In this document: in pieces, positions 24,630 to 34,178 of the stretch
Position numbering within the stretch: position 1 is the first letter of the stretch
Layout of the letters: every line of letters begins with the position of its first letter
Assembly: GCF_016724845.1 (NCBI RefSeq)
Contig: NZ_CP068082.1
Coordinates: 4,154,001 to 4,218,000 of the forward strand
Direction of reading: 5' to 3'
Origin: Sphingobacterium spiritivorum
GTDB lineage: Bacteria > Bacteroidota > Bacteroidia > Sphingobacteriales > Sphingobacteriaceae
Length of the DNA stretch: 64,000 nucleotides
The notes under the pieces: generated by a model
Told to the model about the DNA's origin: nothing
What the model saw: the letters and a program-made list of their open reading frames with translations, nothing else
Databases searched by the model: none
Made by a program: the position numbers and the translations under genes

Positions 24630-27600
24630 ATGAATCAAAACAAAATGTATGGACATTTTATGTCCTGTTTCCGGGCAGTGCTGCTCTTTTTGCTCGCCTG
24701 TCCGTATCTTGCATCAGCCCAGAGCGGGCTTGTAATACGAGGGCTGGTCTCTGAAAACGGAAATACAGCCACTCCCTTGACAGGTGTCAGCATACTGGAG
24801 AAAGGGAGTTCCAATGCGACAACGACAGATGATAAAGGCCGGTTTGAGATCGAAGTTAAGGATGAAAAAGCTGTTCTTATTTTTAGTTTTATCGGTATGA
24901 AATCTCAGGAGGTTGCTGTCGGAAAGCAAAGAGATCTGCGTATCCTGTTGTCCGCATCGGGAGAAGAGCTGGAAGAAGTGGTGGTCACAGGATACGGTAC
25001 GCAGCGTAAATCTGATCTGACAGGTTCGGTTGCTGTGGTATCTTCCAAAGAACTGCTGAATGTACCTGTCAATAATGCTTTGCAAGCCTTAAAAGGTAAA
25101 GTAGCCGGAGTAAATGTATTTCTCAATTCCGGATCTCCAACAGGAAGTCCCCGTGTGCTGATTCGCGGGTTGGGAACGATCAATTCGTCTTCAAGTCCGT
25201 TATATGTCATTGACGGTGTAGTCATGGAGAATATGCAGTTTCTCAATCCAAACGATATCGAACGTATGGAAGTACTGAAGGATGCATCTTCTACAGCGAT
25301 TTATGGAGCCAGAGGCGCTAATGGCGTTATTCTGATCACAACCAAAAGGGGTGCCACGTCAGATGGCGTAGTGGTCGGTTATGATGGTTTTGTGAGTATA
25401 GGGGTATTGCCTAAAAAACTGGAGTTGCTGAATGCTAAGGAATTTCTGGAAGTCATTAAAAGAGGTTTTGACAATTACAGTAAATATAATCCTACAGGCA
25501 CGGCTCCAGTATTTACAACTTCGGATCCCCGACTGTTTGACGCACAGGGCAATCCTTTGTATGACACAGACTGGCAGGATGAAGCTACCCGTACCGCACT
25601 GTCTCATAATCATCAGCTGTCAGTATTAGGCAAGGGTGAAAAGTCTTCATTTGGTGCATTTATGAATTATGCCAAGACCGAAGGGATCATGCTCAACAAC
25701 TGGCTGGAACGGATCAATGGTAAACTGGCTTATGATGCCAAACCTAAAAAATGGTTGTCTATGGGTACAAATGTACTCGTAAACTATACCCGCGGAAATG
25801 AGTTTGAAGAAGATGGAGGACATCAGATGCCCCGACGTTCTATGCTGGAAATGCCTCCGATATTTCCGGTCAGATTTCCGGACGGAACCTGGGCACACAG
25901 CGGCATGATCACAGATCCATATTCTTTGGAGTCTATCCCGAATCCTGTACATGTATTGACAACTCAGGACCGGTTACGTAAGCGCACACAGATTTTTGGC
26001 AATACCTATCTGACTTTTCATATTCTTCCGGGACTGGATCTGCGTACGCAGTTCGGATTTGATAAAAATGATAATCTGATCCAAAATTATGATCCTACAG
26101 ATCTGATCAATATTTCTGCTCCGCTGGGCTATGCGTATATAGAAAATCAACATTCTTTTTACTGGCAGGAAGAGACTTATCTGAATTATAACAAGGATTT
26201 TGGGGATCATCGTATCAACGGTGTGATCGGTCTCAGCTGGCAGGAAAGAAGAGCGGAGAATAACTGGATATCGGCTAAAGGATTTTCCGATAATTTCTTC
26301 CGTTACAATAGCATTCAGGCTGCAAGTCAACCAGGTGCTCCAGGGTCATTATATGACAGATGGGCGATGAATTCTTACTTTCTGAGGGGGAGTTACAGCT
26401 ATAAAAGTAAATATCTTCTCACTTTTACAGGACGTATTGACGGATCTTCGCGGTTTGGTGAAAACAACAAATACGGTGTGTTCCCTTCTGCAGGTATCGG
26501 TTGGGTAATTTCAGAAGAACCGTTTCTGAAAGATGTATCTGCCATCAATGAGTTGAAGCTGCGCTCAAGCTATGGTGTCACCGGGAATACAGAGATTCCG
26601 ACTTATCAGTCTTTAGGTACCATATCTTCTGAAACGACACTGATCAATGGCACACGTGTATCCCAGAGTTATATTAACAGACTTCCGAATCCTAATCTGG
26701 AATGGGAAAAATCAAAGCAATTTGATATCGGGATGGATCTGGCCCTGTTTGACAGACGTCTGAAACTGGGATTGGATTACTACCACAAGCTGACTACAGA
26801 TCTGTTGCTGGACAGACCTGTGCCTTCGTCCACCGGATTTATGGCTGTACGGGATAATATCGGATCTGTATCCAACAAGGGGGTAGAGGTATTGGTGAGT
26901 GCCGTGCCGGTCAAAACTTCTGATTTCAACTGGGAATCAACTTTGAATTTTACCTATAATAAGAATCAGATCGAAGCGCTCGGAGCGAATAATGAAGATA
27001 TTTTTCCCGGGCCTAACTGGGTGTCCGGCAGCCAGACTATTTTGCGTGTCGGAGAAAGTCTGAGTTCATTCTGGGGATACAGAAGATTAGGGACATGGGG
27101 TACAGCGGAGGCTGCAGAAGCGGCCAAAGTCGGTGCTATCCCGGGCGAAGCCAAACGCAGTGCCGAGCGGACCATTATCGGTAAAGGGTTGCCGGACTGG
27201 ACGGGAAGTTTTATTAACAATTTCAGATACAAACAACTGGATCTGGGAGTGGATATGCAGTTTGTATACGGAGTGGATATCCTGCAGCAGTTTTTTCATT
27301 CTACCGAAGACCGTACTGGTTATTCCAACGGCTTTCGCAGAACATTGTACGATAGCTGGACGGAGCAGAATCAAAATACAATGATTCAGCAGATCCGCAA
27401 CGGTCCGTATTCGGGACAAAACAGTGAAGTAGATGATCATTGGGTTGCAAACGGTTCTTTCTTACGGGTGAATGCCATTAGTCTGGGCTATACTTTTCAC
27501 AATGATCAGTTGCAAAAGTGGGGTCTTAAGAACTGGAGAGTATATGCAAGTGTACAAAATGCATTTTTGATTACTTCGGACAGCTTTAAAGGATATGATC

Positions 27601-27704
27601 CTGAAGCAACTTCATGGGGTGATAATCAATGGGGACAAAATATATTTTTTCACCAATATCCTAAGCCCCGCACATTTACGATAGGTACAAGCTTTCAGTT
27701 TTAG
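24630..27704 (+). CDS. SusC/RagA-type TonB-dependent outer membrane transporter
   Basis: The 1024-residue product has a signal peptide ending in LASAQ, a carboxypeptidase-regulatory-like domain (about 36-110), a TonB-box-like EELEEVVVTGYGTQ (about 113-126), the plug (NNALQALKGKVAGVNV, SSPLYVIDGVVMENM, DASSTAIYGARGANGVILITTKRG) and a beta-barrel ending in aromatic FTIGTSFQF. This is the standard SusC form, a barrel that imports glycan fragments with the SusD lipoprotein as lid. The genes for SusD and a GH92 mannosidase follow directly, so the probable substrate is an alpha-mannose-containing glycan such as yeast mannan or N-glycan pieces. Its promoter carries the putative GntR site. Confidence 0.95.
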   Translation: MNQNKMYGHFMSCFRAVLLFLLACPYLASAQSGLVIRGLVSENGNTATPLTGVSILEKGSSNATTTDDKGRFEIEVKDEKAVLIFSFIGMKSQEVAVGKQRDLRILLSASGEELEEVVVTGYGTQRKSDLTGSVAVVSSKELLNVPVNNALQALKGKVAGVNVFLNSGSPTGSPRVLIRGLGTINSSSSPLYVIDGVVMENMQFLNPNDIERMEVLKDASSTAIYGARGANGVILITTKRGATSDGVVVGYDGFVSIGVLPKKLELLNAKEFLEVIKRGFDNYSKYNPTGTAPVFTTSDPRLFDAQGNPLYDTDWQDEATRTALSHNHQLSVLGKGEKSSFGAFMNYAKTEGIMLNNWLERINGKLAYDAKPKKWLSMGTNVLVNYTRGNEFEEDGGHQMPRRSMLEMPPIFPVRFPDGTWAHSGMITDPYSLESIPNPVHVLTTQDRLRKRTQIFGNTYLTFHILPGLDLRTQFGFDKNDNLIQNYDPTDLINISAPLGYAYIENQHSFYWQEETYLNYNKDFGDHRINGVIGLSWQERRAENNWISAKGFSDNFFRYNSIQAASQPGAPGSLYDRWAMNSYFLRGSYSYKSKYLLTFTGRIDGSSRFGENNKYGVFPSAGIGWVISEEPFLKDVSAINELKLRSSYGVTGNTEIPTYQSLGTISSETTLINGTRVSQSYINRLPNPNLEWEKSKQFDIGMDLALFDRRLKLGLDYYHKLTTDLLLDRPVPSSTGFMAVRDNIGSVSNKGVEVLVSAVPVKTSDFNWESTLNFTYNKNQIEALGANNEDIFPGPNWVSGSQTILRVGESLSSFWGYRRLGTWGTAEAAEAAKVGAIPGEAKRSAERTIIGKGLPDWTGSFINNFRYKQLDLGVDMQFVYGVDILQQFFHSTEDRTGYSNGFRRTLYDSWTEQNQNTMIQQIRNGPYSGQNSEVDDHWVANGSFLRVNAISLGYTFHNDQLQKWGLKNWRVYASVQNAFLITSDSFKGYDPEATSWGDNQWGQNIFFHQYPKPRTFTIGTSFQF

Positions 27705-27740
27705 TATCCAACCATTATGTTAATCTTAATATAACAACTC

Positions 27741-29330
27741 ATGAAACCGACTATAATATTACTAATCATCACGCTCGCCATGATGACTTCCTGTAAAAAA
27801 TTTCTGGAAGAAAATCCGAAGGATGAACTTGCCGGCAACCAGTATTTTACCCAACCCGAGCATGCTACTAATGCTGTAAACGGCTTGTACCGAAATGGAG
27901 CTCCACAGCTGTATGATGGTGCAGGGGCTCATTATTCCGGCTCCAAGATGTTTTTTGGCCCTTATCTTACCGGATATATAGACAATGATTTCAAGGGGCA
28001 GGAAGTACATGTACAGCATGCACAGAATATGACCTTTAATGCAACGAATCTATCCACTTATTTTCACGATATATGGAGTACTCTGTACAGGGGGATATCC
28101 AGAGCAAATAATGCGATCAAATATATCCCGACAACACCGGGACTGTCTGATATCCAACGCAGTCAGTTGCTGGCAGAAGCTTATTTTTTCAGAGCACAGG
28201 GATATTTTCAACTGGTCAGGATGTTTGGTGATGTCCCTTTAATAACCGAGCCTTATGAGAATCTGGAAAACATCAATGTGAAGCGTACACCAGTAAAAGA
28301 TGTGTATACTTTGATTGTACAGGATCTGACTTTTGCTGTCAATCAGGGAAATCTTCCGGATAAGACGATGTCCGCAAATGCAGGCAGAGTAAGTAAAGGT
28401 ACGGCTGCAACGCTGTTGGCCGATGTCTATCTGACTATGAGCGGATACCCGTTACAGCAGAATGAATATGCTAAAAGTGCGGCCATAGCACGTGCCATTA
28501 TCAGGAGTGGCGTTTATCAGCTCACTACACACTATCGTAATCCGGACGGATCTGTCAACCTGAAAAGTACAGCCTATAACAAATTACGTCTGGTCGACAA
28601 TGTCAGCAACGAGTATATTTATTCCTATGAGTTTACTGTAGGCATATCGACTTCCACGCATGCACATTGGGCTTTTCCAACGATATCTACTTCTGCTACT
28701 GTATTTGCGATTACCAATAATGCTTATGGTCCTTCGTCTAAATTTCTGAAAGGCTATGGTGCTGCAGATGATCTTCGTATACAGGAAAAGCAGTTTTTTC
28801 ATTCCTCACTGGAAAGGGCAAACGGAACGATCCTTAATTTTCCGACTGCGCCTTACATGTGGCAGGATGATCAGGCATCATTTGAGACAGCGACCTCAGG
28901 CAAAGATTTACCGATATATACCTATCCTGATGTCTTGTTGATGGCGGCAGAGGCGATAGCACTTTCGGAAGGTGTCACAGCAGAAGCGGTGGATTACCTC
29001 AGTCAGGTAAGAGCAAGGGCGTACTGGAGGACAGATCCGGCTGTTATCCGCCAGCAACTGGGCAGTCTTCCGGCAGATCAGTTTGTAAAGGAAGTCTGGA
29101 AAGAGCGTTATCGCGAACTTGTATTTGAAGGGAGACAATGGTTTGATATACAGCGCACAAGGATGTTTCCGGTTCCTGCAGGTACTAATGACGGAAATAT
29201 TAATTTTGAAGCGGTGATAGGACATGCAAATGATAAAGGAGCCATCATTCTGGAGAAAAACCTTTTGTTGCCTATTCCTACAGATGAATTACAGCGAAAT
29301 CCGCTTCTGGAGCAAAATCCGGGATATTAA
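27741..29330 (+). CDS. RagB/SusD-family glycan-binding lipoprotein
   Basis: The 529-residue product has a lipoprotein signal (IITLAMMTSC, lipid on Cys18) followed by KKFLEENPKDE, the common start of SusD proteins, a TPR-like helical N-terminal half (AEAYFFRAQGYFQLVRMFGDVPL is diagnostic) and the C-terminal ELVFEGRQWFDIQRT and LLPIPTDELQRNP. SusD proteins sit on the cell surface and cap the SusC barrel. It begins 37 nt after susC and ends 13 nt before the GH92 gene, so it is co-transcribed. The glycan specificity cannot be read from sequence, but the neighbours point to mannosides. Confidence 0.95.
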   Translation: MKPTIILLIITLAMMTSCKKFLEENPKDELAGNQYFTQPEHATNAVNGLYRNGAPQLYDGAGAHYSGSKMFFGPYLTGYIDNDFKGQEVHVQHAQNMTFNATNLSTYFHDIWSTLYRGISRANNAIKYIPTTPGLSDIQRSQLLAEAYFFRAQGYFQLVRMFGDVPLITEPYENLENINVKRTPVKDVYTLIVQDLTFAVNQGNLPDKTMSANAGRVSKGTAATLLADVYLTMSGYPLQQNEYAKSAAIARAIIRSGVYQLTTHYRNPDGSVNLKSTAYNKLRLVDNVSNEYIYSYEFTVGISTSTHAHWAFPTISTSATVFAITNNAYGPSSKFLKGYGAADDLRIQEKQFFHSSLERANGTILNFPTAPYMWQDDQASFETATSGKDLPIYTYPDVLLMAAEAIALSEGVTAEAVDYLSQVRARAYWRTDPAVIRQQLGSLPADQFVKEVWKERYRELVFEGRQWFDIQRTRMFPVPAGTNDGNINFEAVIGHANDKGAIILEKNLLLPIPTDELQRNPLLEQNPGY

Positions 29331-29342
29331 AGAAGAAAAAAT

Positions 29343-32300
29343 ATGTGTATACAGTCTAAAGTGAACATAATTAAAATAAGTTGTCTGATCTGTTTGTTGT
29401 TAGGCTGTGTTTTTCAGACAAAGGCACAGCACATCGCTAAAGTGATCTGGCAGATAGGAAAGAAAGATCATAGTCCGGCAGGAATGGCATTGTCTTCCGA
29501 TGCCTATAAACAATTTATTGAGAAAGATTTTGGATTTGAAGACCGGTCATTTATGATCGGTCATTCAGATAGTCAGACCGATTGGCCTTATGTCTTGCCC
29601 GGACCGGTCAACAGCTGGGGAGGAACGGGACCAACTGCAGGTATACGTTCCCATTTTTTGAATATTGATTTTGGACTCGAGCACCTCTCTGCAAAGGATA
29701 AATTCGGTTTTGAAATCAATATTTTGCAGACCGATCCCAAGGAGGCTCCCTCATTTAAGATATCTGTCAATGGTAAACCATACCACTTTCCGCTTAAGAA
29801 GGGAAATGGCCACGAAAATCCGGTAGGTCCGTTTGACCGGGCCGAAAACCAAAACATTCGGATTGAAATCCCTGAGGGACTATTGAAAGACGGTTCAAAC
29901 CATATCACATTGACTACCCTGCAGGGCGGATGGCTGGTATTTGATGATTTGGCACTCTACGGTCCGCCACATGTCCATATCCTGAAACCTGGTACCGCCT
30001 GGTTGAAGTCCGTATCTCCTGCGGATTATGAAACAGAGAAGCAAAATAAAAAATTTCAGGCTCTTTTAGTGGATGTGTCATCCCTGAAAGAACATGCGCA
30101 ACTAGAGGTTATGCTCGATGGAAACAGCATTCTGAAGCAGTATCTGGATACCGGAAGGTATGTCCTGGAAGCTCTTATGCCGGCAGTGAAAAATCCCAAA
30201 ACAAGTCGTTACGAAATCCGTGCAGACGGAATGAAAATAGGAGCAGGGACGGTGAAACGGTCGGCACAAAAGCTCGTTAGTCCGGCCGACTATGTCAACA
30301 CGATGATGGGAACAGCACATTCCAGATGGATGATTGCGCCGGGACCCTGGATGCCCTTCGGTATGGTCAAGCTCAGTCCCGACAATCAGCGAAGCGGATG
30401 GCAGGCCGGATATGATCCTACTATAGAATCTATCGGAACATTCAGCCATATCCACGAATGGACGATGACAGGTCTGGGTACTTTTCCGGTATCAGGAAAG
30501 CTTAATATTCATATGGGTGATCAGGATAATCCGGATAGCGGATACAGATCACGCATCGATAAGACAACCGAAAAGGCTCCTTTGGGGTATTATCGAGTGG
30601 ATCTGACGGATTATGATATTACAGCTGAACTGACAGCAGGTACACGAACCAGCTTCCAGAAGTATACGTATCATCGTGCGGATACCGGGCGGATCATGAT
30701 TGATCTGCAATTGCCTACAGAGTATGATTACAAAATCAAAGCCGTAAAGCTGACCAAAATAAGCGATTACCGCATAGAGGGAGTGAGCAGACAACTGTCC
30801 CAGCACGTATGGTCCGGAGATATTGATCAGGAGTATAATGTACATTTTGTAATGGAATTTGACCGTCCGATCAAGAATTTCGGATATTGGAAAAACGGGC
30901 AGGTACTGAGGCAGCAAACACTGGATGAATCGGAAGTAAGCGATGCCGGAATGTATTTCGAGTTTGATACCAGAACAAATAAAACTGTACAGTTGCGAAC
31001 CGGAATCTCTTATGTGAGTATCGCAAATGCAGCTTTGAATCTGCAAGAGGAGATCAGTAAGCCATTTGGCTGGTCCTTTGACAAGGTATATGCCCGTCAA
31101 AGGCAGGTATGGAATGAACAATTGGGACGAATTTCGATAAATTCAAATGATCAGTTGCAAAAGGAGCGTTTTTATACCAATATGTACCGTTCTCTTGCCA
31201 GCAGAAATACATTCAGTGATGTGGACGGAAGCTGGGTTTCTGCTGATGAAAAGATTCGCAAACTTCCCGGCTCCACGGATGTGGCGCTCGGATGTGATGC
31301 TTTTTGGAATACGTTCTGGAACCTGAATCAGTTCTGGAATCTGGTGACTCCGGAATGGTCAAGCAAATGGGTACGCTCACAGCTGGCCATGTATGACGCC
31401 AATGGCTGGCTGGCTAAAGGCCCTGCTGGTATGGAGTATATTCCTGTAATGGTAGCCGAGCACGAAATACCTCTTATGGTAAGTGCTTATCAGATGGGAA
31501 TCCGGGATTATGATGTGCACAAATCGTTTGAAGCAATGGTCAAAATGCAGACTACAGCATCTGCTCCGGTTGAAGGCGGGTATGCCGGCAACAGGGATCT
31601 GATGACGTATCTGCAACATCAGTATGTACCCTATGATCAGGGACGGTTTTCCAATTCACTGGAATATAGCTTTGACGACTGGACTGTTTCGCAAATGGCC
31701 AGATCCTTAAATAAGGAAAAGGAATTTATTCAATTCAGAGAACGCGGATCATGGTGGAAAAATGCAATCGATACCGTGACCGGCTATGCCCGCATGCGGG
31801 ATGCTAAGGGAGATTGGTATAAGGAGTTTGATCCGTTTAAATCGGGTGCCAACGAACATTATGTTGAAGGAAATGCCTGGCAGCTCACTTTTTTTGTGCC
31901 ACAGGATATACCGGGATTAGCAAAACGTATCGGACAGGATACATTTCTGAAACGGTTGGAGTGGGGATTTGAGGAAAGTTACAAATGGCGCTTTAATGGT
32001 CCGAATGATCAGTACTGGGATTATCCGGTCGTACAGGGTAATCAGCAATCTATGCATTTTGCATTTCTGTTTAACTGGGTCGGACGGCCCTGGCTTACGC
32101 AAAAATGGAGCCGGGCAATTATGGAACGCTATTACGGACATGGCTTATCTAATGCTTACCTTGGCGATGAGGATCAGGGTCAGATGAGTGCCTGGTTTGT
32201 GATGAATGCTCTCGGATTGTTTCAGATGGACGGAGGGACCAGAGTAGATCCGATTTATGAGATAGGAAGTCCGCTGTTTGAGAAAGTGACCCTTGATCTC

Positions 32301-32516
32301 GGTAACCGGTATGGCAGGGGAAAAGAGTTTGTGATCGAAGCCCGGAATACCAGTAAAAAGAATATGTATATCCAGAAAGCTACCTTAAATGGAGTGGAAC
32401 TTAATAACTGCTGGTTTCCTGCTTCAGAAGTATTGAAAGGTGGTACGCTGATATTGGAAATGGGATCCATGCCTAACAAAAACTGGGGAACGGGAGGTAT
32501 TCCGGTTGCACAGTAA
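29343..32516 (+). CDS. GH92 family alpha-mannosidase with N-terminal accessory domain
   Basis: The 1057-residue product has a signal peptide (about 1-29; a lipobox-like LLGC is present but cleavage after KAQ seems as likely). An N-terminal beta-sandwich of about 180 residues (IWQIGKKDHSPAGMALSS, GGWLVFDDLALYGP) resembles the CBM-like domain of rhamnogalacturonan lyases. The GH92 module starts near 320 (VNTMMGTAHSRWMIAPGPWMPFG) and contains YLGDEDQGQMSAWFVMNALG, the conserved catalytic-base region. GH92 enzymes are calcium-dependent exo-alpha-mannosidases acting by inversion. It closes the SusC/D operon. The linkage preference (1,2, 1,3, 1,4 or 1,6) is unknown. Confidence 0.93.
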   Translation: MCIQSKVNIIKISCLICLLLGCVFQTKAQHIAKVIWQIGKKDHSPAGMALSSDAYKQFIEKDFGFEDRSFMIGHSDSQTDWPYVLPGPVNSWGGTGPTAGIRSHFLNIDFGLEHLSAKDKFGFEINILQTDPKEAPSFKISVNGKPYHFPLKKGNGHENPVGPFDRAENQNIRIEIPEGLLKDGSNHITLTTLQGGWLVFDDLALYGPPHVHILKPGTAWLKSVSPADYETEKQNKKFQALLVDVSSLKEHAQLEVMLDGNSILKQYLDTGRYVLEALMPAVKNPKTSRYEIRADGMKIGAGTVKRSAQKLVSPADYVNTMMGTAHSRWMIAPGPWMPFGMVKLSPDNQRSGWQAGYDPTIESIGTFSHIHEWTMTGLGTFPVSGKLNIHMGDQDNPDSGYRSRIDKTTEKAPLGYYRVDLTDYDITAELTAGTRTSFQKYTYHRADTGRIMIDLQLPTEYDYKIKAVKLTKISDYRIEGVSRQLSQHVWSGDIDQEYNVHFVMEFDRPIKNFGYWKNGQVLRQQTLDESEVSDAGMYFEFDTRTNKTVQLRTGISYVSIANAALNLQEEISKPFGWSFDKVYARQRQVWNEQLGRISINSNDQLQKERFYTNMYRSLASRNTFSDVDGSWVSADEKIRKLPGSTDVALGCDAFWNTFWNLNQFWNLVTPEWSSKWVRSQLAMYDANGWLAKGPAGMEYIPVMVAEHEIPLMVSAYQMGIRDYDVHKSFEAMVKMQTTASAPVEGGYAGNRDLMTYLQHQYVPYDQGRFSNSLEYSFDDWTVSQMARSLNKEKEFIQFRERGSWWKNAIDTVTGYARMRDAKGDWYKEFDPFKSGANEHYVEGNAWQLTFFVPQDIPGLAKRIGQDTFLKRLEWGFEESYKWRFNGPNDQYWDYPVVQGNQQSMHFAFLFNWVGRPWLTQKWSRAIMERYYGHGLSNAYLGDEDQGQMSAWFVMNALGLFQMDGGTRVDPIYEIGSPLFEKVTLDLGNRYGRGKEFVIEARNTSKKNMYIQKATLNGVELNNCWFPASEVLKGGTLILEMGSMPNKNWGTGGIPVAQ

Positions 32517-32529
32517 GTATATGTAGAAA

Positions 32530-32559
32530 AATTGCCCGGGAATTAATCCCCGGGCAATT
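32530..32559 (+). terminator. Hairpin after the GH92 gene
   Basis: A perfect 11-bp stem AATTGCCCGGG (32530-32540) and CCCGGGCAATT (32549-32559) with an 8-nt loop lies 14 nt past the stop. There is no T-run on plus, so it is either a weak terminator or a 3' protecting hairpin. Confidence 0.65.
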
Positions 32560-32590
32560 GAAATATTTAAATGAATTTACCTTTTATATT

Positions 32591-32644
32591 GAAGAAGGTG
32601 TCTCGAAAGTCCGGTCAAACCCTTTGAGAATTGCATATCTGAAA
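32591..32644 (+). repeat. Intergenic repeat family A, truncated copy
   Basis: The 5' half only: AAGGTGTCTCGAAAGTCCGG, TCAAACCCTTTGAGAATTGC, ATATCTG. It stops where a family B copy begins, suggesting that B inserted in, or recombined with, an A element. Confidence 0.7.
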
Positions 32645-32647
32645 TTA

Positions 32648-32716
32648 TGCAAAACCTCTCCCTAACCCTTCCGACATGTCGGAACAGGTTCTCCTTAAAA
32701 GTGAAAGGGAATTGGT
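32648..32716 (+). repeat. Intergenic repeat family B, copy 3
   Basis: It is nearly identical to copy 1 over TGCAAAACCTCTCCCTAACC, the CCGACATGTCGG palindrome and AACAGGTTCTCCTTAAA, then AGTGAAAGGGAATTGG. It is placed between a truncated and a full family A repeat. Confidence 0.75.
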
Positions 32717-32734
32717 CTGTCGAATAACGAAACG

Positions 32735-32849
32735 AGGATGCCCAAAAAAGTCAAGTCAAATCCTTGTAGAATTGCCTATCCGTAGGTAGGTACTATAGAA
32801 TCGCATAAAAATGTGCTATCCAACCTTTTTGGATAGCACATTTTTTTTT
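32735..32849 (+). repeat. Intergenic repeat family A, copy 3 (bidirectional terminator)
   Basis: A full element with 5' part GATGCCCAAAAAAGTCAAGT, AATCCTTGTAGAATTGCC, GTAGGTAGGTAC. The hairpin is TGTGCTATCC (32812-32821) and GGATAGCACA (32831-32840) with loop AACCTTTTT, followed by T9. The outer stem pairs differ from copy 2 by matched changes on both arms. On minus a TTTTTAT follows, so it can also terminate the convergent gene ending at 32851. Confidence 0.82.
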
Positions 32850-32850
32850 G

Positions 32851-34143
32851 TTATTTCTGTGCCTGCTCCAACATTACAATGGCATCGTATAATACACCTG
32901 CCTCACCCCGAAATGTTCCTGACCCTTTAGGCTTATTGTCTTTGGTATACCATTCAAAAAATCCCTTATTGGCGATGACCCTGTCAAGCATAGGTTTTAT
33001 CTGTTCGTAAGCCTCCTTTTCAAATCCGTTTTTGACCAGTTGCTGAATCATTCTTCCGCCAAACCATGTCCAGTCACCACCATTCTGATAACCATAAGGG
33101 TGCATACCTTTATTTTTGAATGATCCTTCCGGATAGGTCGGGTATAAGGTCAGTCCAATGGTCGCCGCTCCGGAAGCTTTGACATTGGCAATCATTTTAT
33201 CAAGAGATGTTTTGATTTGTTCCTTGGATAGTAAATTAGCTTCTATTGCTACCGCTGTTCCTCCGTGATAGTAGATCTGATTTTCATCAAAATTCTTGTC
33301 AAATGGAGAAGTAGTCAGGTAGATATGGGGTATAAACTTCTGATTCTTGTCATCCCATAAATGTTGCATTGTGCTGCCTGCTATCTGCTCCCGTATCAAT
33401 TTCCATCTGTTAGCCGCCGCAGGAATCATATCCATATAATTGTCCAATGCGATCAGAAACATAGCATTGTCATAGATATCGATAGCGAGATGAGAATTTT
33501 CATCCAGATGGACACCCCAGTCATGTTCCGGCTGTACGTCACCCCAGTCTGCAGTCGTTGCTCCCCAGAGCAGGCCGTACTTCTCATTGTATCGGTGCTT
33601 CATCAGAAAATCCATCGCATGTTCCATACGTTCCTTTACAGTAGAAGTGCCAACTTCGGTTTCCAGAAAGCTGGTATCGTTTGTTGCTTTGATGTATTTG
33701 TGTACTGCTTGTATAAGAGATGTTTCCTGATCTGTTTCTACCGTATTCTTATGGGCTGCAAACTGCGGAGCAAGCACATTGGTAATCGTGTAATAATCTG
33801 AAGGCTTGCCTTTAAGACTTGCTTTTGTGACAAAACCGTCTGCAATATTACCATCTTCCCCCTGTAAGCGTAAAAACGTAAGCAGTTGTTCCTTAATCAA
33901 TTCATGAGGATGTACTTTTGTGGCGACTGTGATAAATGTATTGTAATCTCTGATCCATACTTCACTGTATCCGTCTCCGGCATTGAATCCGGATTTTACG
34001 ATTTCCAGCGCTTTATCTTTGACGATCTGTAGCGAAGAGTCTGCTTCTATACGCTTGGACAGCGCGGCTGAGTCTGTCTTGCCGCCAGAAGATCCACATG
34101 CAGTGAGCAGACCTGCTAAGGCTAATAAGGCTATTCTATTCAT
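32851..34143 (-). CDS. Six-hairpin (alpha/alpha)6 glycosidase-like lipoprotein
   Basis: The 430-residue product has a lipoprotein signal (IALLALAGLLTAC, lipid on Cys16). The rest has the repeated helix pattern and aromatic/acidic motifs of six-hairpin glycosidases of the GH63/GH37/GH15 type: GYSEVWIRDYNTF, LLWGATTADWGDVQ, DIYDNAMFLIALDNYMD, MHPYGYQNGGDWTWFGGRMI and GEAGVLYDAIVMLEQA. Asp in WIRD and Glu/Asp in the later motifs are probable catalytic acids, but I cannot choose a family. It is the last gene of the minus-strand operon with manA and the permease, so its product is probably a monosaccharide from a mannose-containing glycan, released at the cell surface or periplasm. Confidence 0.72.
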   Translation of the reverse strand: MNRIALLALAGLLTACGSSGGKTDSAALSKRIEADSSLQIVKDKALEIVKSGFNAGDGYSEVWIRDYNTFITVATKVHPHELIKEQLLTFLRLQGEDGNIADGFVTKASLKGKPSDYYTITNVLAPQFAAHKNTVETDQETSLIQAVHKYIKATNDTSFLETEVGTSTVKERMEHAMDFLMKHRYNEKYGLLWGATTADWGDVQPEHDWGVHLDENSHLAIDIYDNAMFLIALDNYMDMIPAAANRWKLIREQIAGSTMQHLWDDKNQKFIPHIYLTTSPFDKNFDENQIYYHGGTAVAIEANLLSKEQIKTSLDKMIANVKASGAATIGLTLYPTYPEGSFKNKGMHPYGYQNGGDWTWFGGRMIQQLVKNGFEKEAYEQIKPMLDRVIANKGFFEWYTKDNKPKGSGTFRGEAGVLYDAIVMLEQAQK

Positions 34144-34178
34144 TATTTTATCGTTTATAAGTGATTGTTTTATATAGT

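Larger units (their letters stand above)
32517..32850. other. Gene-free repeat block between the two convergent mannan operons
   Basis: 334 nt made of a hairpin at 32530, a truncated A repeat, a B repeat and a full A repeat. No open frame is credible. The same A and B modules occur at 19031-19618. Confidence 0.7.
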
